Source: J088 sp003695505 [NCBI: Candidatus Dadabacteria bacterium]
Lineage (GTDB): Bacteria; J088
Length of the DNA stretch: 11,777 nt
Direction of reading: 5' to 3'
NCBI GenBank assembly: GCA_003695505.1
Contig: RFIY01000320.1
Coordinates: forward strand, 1 to 11,777
Shown here: positions 6,484 to 11,777 of the stretch, piece after piece
Layout of the letters: the number at the start of each line of letters is the position of its first letter
Numbering within the stretch: position 1 is the first letter of the stretch
Notes under the pieces: model-generated
Told to the model about the DNA's origin: nothing
The model's input: the letters and a program-made list of their open reading frames with translations, nothing else
The model's database searches: none
Translations under genes and position numbers: made by a program

Positions 6484-8877
6484 CTACTTGACGATCTTGA
6501 ACTCGACGCGGCGGTTCTTCGCGCGGCCCTCGGCCGTACTGTTATCGGCAATCGGACGATCCTCGCCGAATCCGACGGCTTCAAGACGCTTCGGGGACAC
6601 CCCCCGGCTGATCAGATAGTCGCGTACCGCCTCGGCCCGCTTCTGGCTCAGTTTGCGGTTGATCGATGCGTCGCCGACGCTGTCCGTGTGCCCTTCGATC
6701 ACCAGGCGCATATCGGGATTTTCCTTGAGCACCTGAGCGATCTCATCCAGAATCGGGTAGGACTCTATCTTGATCGTCGCCTTGCCCGTCTGGAACTTGA
6801 TCGTGTCCTTGATCTCGATCTTTTCGTCGGTGACCCGCAGCTTCTGGTATGGCTTGAGCTCGAACGTCACATTCGTCTCGCGCCCCTTCTCGACCTTGAC
6901 ATCGAGCACGACGGGACGATAGCTGGGGTTCGCGGCCTTGATCTGATAAACGCCTTCGTCAAGCTCGACGACGAACTTGCCGCTGTCGGGATCCGTCGGA
7001 ATATTGGTATATTCACCGTTCGGGAAGCTGATCACGCCGTAGACGCCTTTACGCGTTTTCGCGTCAACGACCGTACCAATGACCTTGCCGGTCTTCTTGG
7101 CCTCCTGCATGACAAAATCAACAACGGTGATCGCGTCTTTTGCGATCTTGACGGCCTTCTCTGACGGGTCATAGCCAGGAGCCATCGCACGCACCTTGTA
7201 CACACCCGGCGGCAACTGGACTTCGAATGTGCCGGTCGCCGGATCGACGTTCAGTGGCGCGATACCCGGCTTGTCGAACGTGATCGTTGCCGGCACGGGT
7301 GTCCCTTCTGCGTCGCGAGACGAACCTTTGAGCGTGCCCACGATTTTGCTGGGCTTGAGCACGAAGTTGACGACCGTGCGGCGCTTGTTCGCAACGCGTA
7401 CGCGCTTGAGCTGCGGGTCATATCCGGGCACGACCGCACGCAGCGTATACACACCGGGCTTGAGCTTCGCCTGGAATTGTCCCGTCTTTTGATCTGCGGT
7501 AATCGGGCCAACGCCCTTTTCCTTGATTTCGATCACGCCGGGCAGGCCCTGCCCGTCCGGATTCGAAATCTGGCCAATCAACTCACCCGCCTGCTCCGCA
7601 TACTGCAGGACGAAGTCCTGCTTCGTATTCTGCCCGGGAACCACGTTGACGGTCGTTTCCGCGGACTGGTAATTTTTCGCATCCACACGGACTTTAACCG
7701 GTCCAACCGGGAACTGATAGGTCAGGTAACGTCCATCCTCGCGCGTGACCAGGGCCGTCATGTTGGTACCGGGGAACGTGATCACCGCACCGGCTACGGG
7801 ACTGCGATCCCGCGCATCGTAAATGACGCCTTCGATGCGACCTTCCTTGGGCAGTTCCGGCTTGGGCGGCAGGAACACATAGCCGATACCGCCATGCAGC
7901 ATCCAGTCCGGCTCGACCTTGTGAAGCAGGCCCAGCCCCTGGATGTCGTACCGGGCACCCGATGCAAACAGGTTGTGGCCAAGATCGAACGCGAGATCGA
8001 TATGCAGGCCGGCCACCGGGAACAGGCGCACACCGGGAATCAGGAAAATTTCATTCTGTTTGAATGTTCGCTTGGGCAGGAAGGGCGGCTGGTCACCGTC
8101 GACGTCGACAAACTGACGCGTATAGAACTCGAAGAAGAAATCGAAATACGGTTGCGGTACTTCCAGGCCAAACCCGAGAAGCCAGGCATCGTCGTCGTAC
8201 GGGATCCCGAGCGCATAGCGGCTGATCGGATCACCCGTCGTCTGATCCTGACCAATCAGCTTGTAGGCGTTGTCGTGCATCCAGCCAAAGTTGAGGTTCA
8301 TTCGTACGGGCTTTGGTTCGACCTTGCGCGTCGTCCAGTCGAATGTCATCAGAAACCGTGTATCGATACCGGTCGCACTCAGTTGTGGACCGATGCCGCC
8401 GCGTTTCGTACGGAACTGGCTCGCGAAGTCGAAACCCAGCCACAACCATGGCTGCGCCTTGATGTTGAAGGCCCACTTGGAACCGAGCAGAAAGTCGCCG
8501 ATCGTCTGCGCAAGGATCTGGTCGTCCAGAACGGTATCCTTCAGCAGATGACTGACGGCCGACGCGCTGACGAACAGTTCCCAGAATTCTGTCAGCGAAA
8601 AGGCCAGACCAACCCGATTTTCGAGCCGCTCCTGCTCCAGGCCGTCCGCGAAGAAGTCCTTCATTTTCCAGTAGTCCATCGTGCCGAGAATACTGAAGGA
8701 GTTCTGCGGCATAACGATGGCGGATCCCGTCCGCATCAACCCGATTTCTCCACGTCGGGACGAAGCCACTCCCAGTGGAAACTCCGGTGACTCTTCGGCG
8801 GCGCGCAGGTCGCCTGAAACGACCAGAGCGCAAAGAATCAGGCCCAGAAATCCAGCAAATCGGCGCAACGTCGGCAT
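6484..8877 (-). CDS. OmpA-family outer membrane protein with beta-barrel, four regulatory-like repeats and peptidoglycan-binding domain
   Basis: This predicted outer-membrane protein anchors to peptidoglycan. Residue numbers are from the ATG at 8877 (797 residues). Residues 1 to about 26 are a signal peptide (PTLRRF, then GLILCALVV). About 27-337 is rich in alternating aromatic/hydrophobic stretches and ends in GGIGYVFLPP, as expected for a beta-barrel. Four related beta-sandwich repeats follow at about 345-426, 432-507, 511-590 and 597-675, resembling carboxypeptidase regulatory-like domains; each has a GxYxxxA-like core and ends in a DFVL-type strand. Residues about 687-797 are the OmpA C-terminal domain with EGHTDSVGD (D732) and LSQKRAEAV (R747), equivalent to the Asp and Arg that bind diaminopimelate in OmpA. 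The frame extends to a TTG at 8901, but the ATG is preferred because GGAG lies nine bases before it and the signal peptide then starts properly. It is the first gene after a promoter. Confidence 0.92.
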   Translation of the reverse strand: MPTLRRFAGFLGLILCALVVSGDLRAAEESPEFPLGVASSRRGEIGLMRTGSAIVMPQNSFSILGTMDYWKMKDFFADGLEQERLENRVGLAFSLTEFWELFVSASAVSHLLKDTVLDDQILAQTIGDFLLGSKWAFNIKAQPWLWLGFDFASQFRTKRGGIGPQLSATGIDTRFLMTFDWTTRKVEPKPVRMNLNFGWMHDNAYKLIGQDQTTGDPISRYALGIPYDDDAWLLGFGLEVPQPYFDFFFEFYTRQFVDVDGDQPPFLPKRTFKQNEIFLIPGVRLFPVAGLHIDLAFDLGHNLFASGARYDIQGLGLLHKVEPDWMLHGGIGYVFLPPKPELPKEGRIEGVIYDARDRSPVAGAVITFPGTNMTALVTREDGRYLTYQFPVGPVKVRVDAKNYQSAETTVNVVPGQNTKQDFVLQYAEQAGELIGQISNPDGQGLPGVIEIKEKGVGPITADQKTGQFQAKLKPGVYTLRAVVPGYDPQLKRVRVANKRRTVVNFVLKPSKIVGTLKGSSRDAEGTPVPATITFDKPGIAPLNVDPATGTFEVQLPPGVYKVRAMAPGYDPSEKAVKIAKDAITVVDFVMQEAKKTGKVIGTVVDAKTRKGVYGVISFPNGEYTNIPTDPDSGKFVVELDEGVYQIKAANPSYRPVVLDVKVEKGRETNVTFELKPYQKLRVTDEKIEIKDTIKFQTGKATIKIESYPILDEIAQVLKENPDMRLVIEGHTDSVGDASINRKLSQKRAEAVRDYLISRGVSPKRLEAVGFGEDRPIADNSTAEGRAKNRRVEFKIVK
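6853..7845 (-). repeat. Four tandem protein repeats inside the ompA-like gene
   Basis: Four units of roughly 75-82 codons encode the same beta-sandwich pattern: a GxIxG-type first strand, a Pro-Val-x-Gly/Ala turn, an acidic TG turn, a Gly-Val-Tyr strand (GVYTLRA, GVYKVRA, GVYQIKA; PVKVRVDA in the first unit), a Tyr about nine residues on, and a hydrophobic DFVL/NFVL end strand. Units two and three are closest, sharing PGVY and PGYDP. The segments between units are rich in lysine. The family resembles the carboxypeptidase regulatory-like domain; binding partners are unknown. Confidence 0.8.
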
Positions 8878-8886
8878 AAAAATCCG

Positions 8887-8890
8887 CTCC
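8887..8890 (-). promoter_or_regulatory. Ribosome binding site of the ompA-like gene
   Basis: GGAG on the minus strand lies nine bases before the ATG at 8877. It decides the start in favour of that ATG over the upstream in-frame TTG at 8901, which would place this site inside the coding sequence. Confidence 0.65.
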
Positions 8891-8915
8891 GGACGGGTCA
8901 ATTGGTGTCGGGTTT

Positions 8916-8944
8916 ATTCAAAACGAAATCACGTGCGATGTCAA
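8916..8944 (-). promoter_or_regulatory. Sigma-70-type promoter of the ompA-like gene
   Basis: On the minus strand a perfect -35 hexamer TTGACA (8944-8939) is followed by a 17-base spacer and TTGAAT (8921-8916), which matches the TATAAT consensus at four of six bases. Transcription would start near 8909, giving a leader of about 30 bases before the ATG at 8877 with the GGAG site inside it. The spacer holds a CACGTG palindrome (8930-8935). This lies in the 113-base gap after the nuclease gene and is the clearest promoter in the window. It could drive the whole block down to folC. Confidence 0.65.
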
Positions 8945-8990
8945 GCCTCTACAGGTTTGGCCCAGCTTTGGAGCAAACGTTGTTTCCCGT

Positions 8991-9890
8991 TTATCTGGCA
9001 GCCCAGATTCCCCGCTTCGCCTGCTGGGCGCGCTGCTGGGCCGCAAAAAGTTTGTCCGCATGCCGCGTATTTGGGGGAAACAGCGCAACCCAGGCGACCC
9101 CGTCTTCAATCAGCCGGGCATTGACCAGCTCACGCCCCTGCTCGCCGTCGATCCATACCCAGGCCAGCGTACGGCCGCGGCTGTCGGACACTTCACGATC
9201 CTGTTCGAGCAGCACTTCCTGCCCTTCGACGAGCGCCTTGTTGCTGGCATAGGCCTCGTAACCAAAGGCACCTTTGCGCCAGGCGACTTCACTTTCGGGC
9301 GCGTCGATGCCGAGATAACGAACGATCGTTCCGTCTTCGAGCTGGATGGTGTCCCCGTCAATCACGCGCGCGACCTTGACCTTGCGCAGCATCATGTTGG
9401 CGGATGAGGCGCCTGGTTTGACCGACGGGACATCCCAGATTCCCTTGCGCGCCTGCATGGCCTGCTGCTGCGCTCTGGAAAACTCGGCGCAACGTGACAC
9501 GTTCGGCGGAAAGCAGGCCGCGACTGCATATCCGCGGCGCAACAGTTCCAGATTCAGGTCTACGCCGTCGGCCGTCTCCACATACGCGAGCAGACGGTCG
9601 AATACATCGCGAGGCTCCGCATCGTAATGCAAACGTATCTGCTTCCCTTCCACGAGTTCGCGTACCCAGTCGAAGCCCGCCTTGCCATAGTATTCGCCCT
9701 TGCGCTGCGCCGGGTCGGCAATCGGGGCGTCAACGCCGATCAGGCGCACGGACTCACCGCCAGACAGCTCGAATTCGTCCGGTTTGACAACGTGCTGAAC
9801 CATTGCCTGCTCCGGCAACGCACCCGCGATCGCAGATGCGGCCATCGCCACGACCAATGCCGCCGACAACGTGGACTGTATCATTCGCAT
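8991..9890 (-). CDS. Exported protein with two tandem staphylococcal-nuclease (thermonuclease) domains
   Basis: A signal peptide is predicted at residues 1 to about 22 (hydrophobic Ala/Val run, AxA near 18-22), so the 299-residue protein should act in the periplasm or outside the cell. Two SNase domains follow, about 31-153 and 168-299. The second keeps the S. aureus nuclease set: VIDGDT (D178, D180), R191, D196, E199 in DAPE, and R240 in GRTLAW. The first keeps R49, D54 and R99, and D38 aligns with the metal-ligand Asp, but the general-base Glu is Ile57 and the DGDT motif is lost. Both halves end in a matching segment (FPPN ... QQ ... GIW), which shows an internal duplication. Domain one has C126 and C134, which could form a disulfide. 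The likely reaction is calcium-dependent cleavage of DNA and RNA by domain two. The gene follows exbD after 44 bases. Confidence 0.88.
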   Translation of the reverse strand: MRMIQSTLSAALVVAMAASAIAGALPEQAMVQHVVKPDEFELSGGESVRLIGVDAPIADPAQRKGEYYGKAGFDWVRELVEGKQIRLHYDAEPRDVFDRLLAYVETADGVDLNLELLRRGYAVAACFPPNVSRCAEFSRAQQQAMQARKGIWDVPSVKPGASSANMMLRKVKVARVIDGDTIQLEDGTIVRYLGIDAPESEVAWRKGAFGYEAYASNKALVEGQEVLLEQDREVSDSRGRTLAWVWIDGEQGRELVNARLIEDGVAWVALFPPNTRHADKLFAAQQRAQQAKRGIWAAR

Positions 9891-9895
9891 CGCAT

Positions 9896-9901
9896 CCCTC
9901 C
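9896..9901 (-). promoter_or_regulatory. Ribosome binding site of the tandem nuclease gene
   Basis: GGAGGG on the minus strand ends five bases before the ATG at 9890. It supports this start over the second in-frame ATG two codons later and over an out-of-frame ATG at 9895. Confidence 0.65.
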
Positions 9902-9934
9902 GTCATTCCATTCGATGCATTCCGTGACAGCAGA

Positions 9935-10348
9935 TCACAGACCACCGTTTGCCGCAACCGGCTCGGCAGCGAGCACCGCCTGCTCGACGCCGGCTTCGCG
10001 CAAGCGATCCATCCAGGCGATGACCTTGCCGTAGGCCGTGTTCTGATCGCCACGCACGATAACCTGGTCCGCCTTCGTCAGATCAGGCAGAGGTCCGTCC
10101 AGGCTGTAGATTTCGCCGCGAATCGTGGCCCGTCCATCCACATGGATCGACACGATCAGGTCCTGGGTCTCCGATGCCACCTCGGGCGCCGACTGCGCCT
10201 GCGGCAGATCGACCTCAAATCCATAGGGGTCGAAGAACCGCGTGCTGACCATGAAAAAGATCAGCAGCAAAAACACCACATCGATCATCGGCGTCAATTC
10301 GACGAGATTCGCCTCTTCGTCGACAAACCGCCTGCGACGACGACTCAC
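9935..10348 (-). CDS. exbD: ExbD/TolR-family biopolymer transport protein
   Basis: This inner-membrane partner of ExbB helps turn the proton-motive force into mechanical work on TonB-like proteins. The 137-residue product has a short basic cytoplasmic start (SRRRRRF), then ELTPMIDVVFLLLIFFMV as the single transmembrane helix (about 20-37). D23 sits at the position of the essential membrane Asp (D25 in E. coli ExbD). A periplasmic domain follows, about 43-137. PMIDVVFLLLIFF fits ExbD better than TolR. The start is GTG at 10348, overlapping the exbB stop by GTGA. No tonB gene is in the window. Confidence 0.92.
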   Translation of the reverse strand: MSRRRRRFVDEEANLVELTPMIDVVFLLLIFFMVSTRFFDPYGFEVDLPQAQSAPEVASETQDLIVSIHVDGRATIRGEIYSLDGPLPDLTKADQVIVRGDQNTAYGKVIAWMDRLREAGVEQAVLAAEPVAANGGL

Positions 10349-10989
10349 TGTGCCCGTCCGCCGCGGTTGCGGTCGATGTGGACGATCTCGACCAGAAACG
10401 CCTCGAGTTCGGTCGCCAGCCGTTCCGCGCGTCGGCGCAACAGGCGGTACGCGACGGTGAGCGGGATAGCAATCGTAAGTCCACCCGCCGTCGTATAGAG
10501 CGCCTGATAGATACCGCCGGCAAGTGCCTTTGGGTCACCGATGCCACCCGCCGCAATCATCCGGAAGGTTTCGATCATGCCCGCCACCGTACCAAGCAAT
10601 CCCAGCAGTGGCGCCAGAGCCGCAAGCATGCCGAGTCCGGCAATGCCGCGAAGCAGCCGGTCTTCCTGGCGCGTGACGGCCTGATCGACCAGTTCGACAT
10701 CTACGGCAGGGACAAGCTCACGAATGGCAACGAGGTGCCCAAGCGCCGCGGCGGCGGTGCTCCGGGGCCAGACCGCCGGCTCGCCTAGCCCCTCGATGCC
10801 TTCATCCACGACGACCTCCCGCACATGAGCAAGCCAGTCCCGTGGAACCGTCGCGCGCTGACGCAGCGCCACCATACGCTCGAGGATCAGCGACAGTCCA
10901 ACGAGGCTGACGCCGTACAGCACCAGCATCACGACGCCGCCTTCGCGGACCCAGGGGATATTGAGCAGAAAATCGGGCATAGCGACCAT
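10345..10989 (-). CDS. exbB: MotA/TolQ/ExbB-family proton channel protein
   Basis: This inner-membrane subunit forms the ExbB pentamer around ExbD and conducts protons. The 214-residue product has three membrane segments: about 17-37, 118-140 (LAPLLGLLGTVAGMIETF) and 157-183 (YQALYTTAGGLTIAIPL). T134 and T167 match the conserved channel threonines, and the large cytoplasmic loop between helices one and two is present. ATG codons at 10989 and 10980 (MVAM) are both possible starts, and neither has a convincing ribosome site. It is the first gene of an exbB-exbD-nuclease group and diverges from an aminopeptidase gene. TolQ is the alternative name, but no tolA/tolB/pal genes are nearby. Confidence 0.92.
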   Translation of the reverse strand: MVAMPDFLLNIPWVREGGVVMLVLYGVSLVGLSLILERMVALRQRATVPRDWLAHVREVVVDEGIEGLGEPAVWPRSTAAAALGHLVAIRELVPAVDVELVDQAVTRQEDRLLRGIAGLGMLAALAPLLGLLGTVAGMIETFRMIAAGGIGDPKALAGGIYQALYTTAGGLTIAIPLTVAYRLLRRRAERLATELEAFLVEIVHIDRNRGGRAQ

Positions 10990-11013
10990 GGTACACTTTT
11001 GCCGACAGCACGC

Positions 11014-11027
11014 GACACCCCGGTGTC
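11014..11027. repeat. Inverted repeat in the exbB/aminopeptidase divergent spacer
   Basis: GACACC and GGTGTC are perfect six-base arms separated by two bases, centred near the middle of the 66-bp spacer between the divergent starts at 10989 and 11056. It could be an operator for a dimeric regulator of one or both genes, or a hairpin in a leader RNA. I could not find clear -10/-35 hexamers in the spacer to place it against. Confidence 0.4.
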
Positions 11028-11039
11028 ATCACCACACTC

Positions 11040-11045
11040 AGGAAG
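11040..11045 (+). promoter_or_regulatory. Ribosome binding site of the aminopeptidase gene
   Basis: AGGAAG lies ten bases before the ATG at 11056 and supports that start. Confidence 0.5.
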
Positions 11046-11055
11046 CCTTCAGCGC

Positions 11056-11777
11056 ATGAACAACGACGCCCTCGCCTCCACCCTGACCGTGAATCTCGGC
11101 TGCCAGCCGGGACAGCGCATTGCCCTGCTGACCGATGACGCACCGTTCGCCTCGCCCGATGACGAACTGCCCGACAGAATCGCACTCGCCCGCGCCTTTG
11201 AAGCTGTCGCAGAACGTCTGGGGATGGCCGCACAAGTGGTCACATACCCCGCGACAGGGCAGTCAGGTGCCGAACCGCCGGAATCCGTCTTCGACGCGAT
11301 CTATCCGGAAGGCTTCGTGCCGTTTGCGACCGGGAAGAATCTGATGCGTGCGCTGCTGCAGAAGCAACTGGATGACGACGGGCAGGCCGTCCTCGGCGCC
11401 TGGCTGGAGACGCAGACACCGCGGTTCGACGCCATGCTGGTGCTGTCGCGATTCTCGCTGTCACATACCCGTTTCCGCAACCTCCTGACCCGATACACTC
11501 CGCTGCGCGCGGCAACCATGCCCGGGGTCGAGCCCTTCATGTTTGACGGTGTGATGACGGCGGACTGGCCAGCGGTGGCGCAGCGCAGCATCGCGGTTGC
11601 CAGGTTGCTCAGTCGGGCCAGCAGCGCACGGATCGAAAGCGCCGGCGGCCGCATCCTGACATGTTCGCTGGCGGGGCGCACAGGCCTGGCAGATACCGGC
11701 ATCATCGATCAACCGGGGGGATTTGGCAATCTGCCTGGCGGCGAAGCGTTCATCGCACCGCTCGAAGGCACCGCACA
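11056..11777 (+). CDS. M29-like (AmpS/PepS, aminopeptidase T type) metallo-aminopeptidase, 3' end missing
   Basis: An open frame runs from ATG 11056 to the window end without a stop (240 complete codons). The N-terminal part (NLGCQPGQRIALLTD) resembles the opening of COG2309-type aminopeptidases. The stronger match is downstream: SLSHTR (134-139), MPGV (155-158), then GRTGLADTGI and FGNLPGGEAFIAPLEGTA to the end. In M29 enzymes the Glu of the (N-M/L-P-x-x-E) motif binds a catalytic metal, here E230. The remaining ligands would lie beyond the window. It would remove N-terminal residues from peptides in the cytoplasm. Compared with typical members, some 40 extra residues (about 80-124) seem to lie before the SLSHT motif. 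No signal peptide is seen. The gene is divergent from exbB. Confidence 0.75.
   Translation, partial: MNNDALASTLTVNLGCQPGQRIALLTDDAPFASPDDELPDRIALARAFEAVAERLGMAAQVVTYPATGQSGAEPPESVFDAIYPEGFVPFATGKNLMRALLQKQLDDDGQAVLGAWLETQTPRFDAMLVLSRFSLSHTRFRNLLTRYTPLRAATMPGVEPFMFDGVMTADWPAVAQRSIAVARLLSRASSARIESAGGRILTCSLAGRTGLADTGIIDQPGGFGNLPGGEAFIAPLEGTA

Noticed and set aside
6334-7164. A 276-codon plus-strand open frame across the patatin/ompA-like junction
   Set aside because: It is a shadow of the two minus-strand genes and has no family resemblance of its own.
7477-8790. A 437-codon open frame on the plus strand opposite the ompA-like gene
   Set aside because: It lies wholly inside a minus-strand gene with strong domain matches, and its translation has no recognisable domain. 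Long antisense frames are expected in GC-rich coding DNA.
8878-8990. Terminator for the nuclease gene in the gap before the ompA-like gene
   Set aside because: No stem of useful length followed by a T run was found on the minus strand; only the promoter and ribosome site could be supported.

Overview
This 11.8-kb window is high-GC bacterial chromosome from a Gram-negative organism. It encodes an ExbB/ExbD proton channel, an OmpA-type outer-membrane protein and several short gene overlaps. The gene set (accD-folC, ExbBD, a MupP-like phosphatase) points to a proteobacterium, perhaps gammaproteobacterial, but I cannot place it more precisely. No RNA genes, CRISPR arrays, insertion sequences or prophage genes were seen.

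Layout. Left edge, + strand: the 3' part of a medium-chain dehydrogenase/reductase gene (2-940), convergent with everything that follows. From 10989 down to 1016 every gene lies on the minus strand. In transcription order they are exbB, exbD, a secreted protein with two tandem staphylococcal-nuclease domains, then (after a recognisable sigma-70-type promoter at 8916-8944) an OmpA-family protein with four internal repeat domains, a patatin-like lipase, a MupP/Gph-like HAD phosphatase, a 27-codon small ORF, a GT4 glycosyltransferase, a second Gph-like HAD phosphatase, accD and folC. Right edge, + strand: the 5' part of an M29-like aminopeptidase (11056 to the window end), divergent from exbB across a 66-bp spacer that carries a short inverted repeat.

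How the genes fit together. Neighbours in the 8877-1016 block are separated by 9, -4, -4, 6, 42, -4 and -4 bases, so one long transcription unit read from the promoter upstream of the ompA-like gene is plausible. It would join envelope functions (outer membrane-peptidoglycan anchoring, lipid hydrolysis, possibly cell-wall sugar-phosphate recycling, glycosyl transfer) to malonyl-CoA and folate synthesis. exbB and exbD also overlap by four bases and probably form an operon with the nuclease gene. Four of these junctions use the same GTGA stop/start overlap.

The items most worth a second look are the tandem nuclease-domain protein, whose first domain has lost its catalytic glutamate; the small ORF that fills the gap between the first HAD gene and the glycosyltransferase; and the four-repeat OmpA architecture. 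Nothing in the window is clearly a new defence or mobile system.
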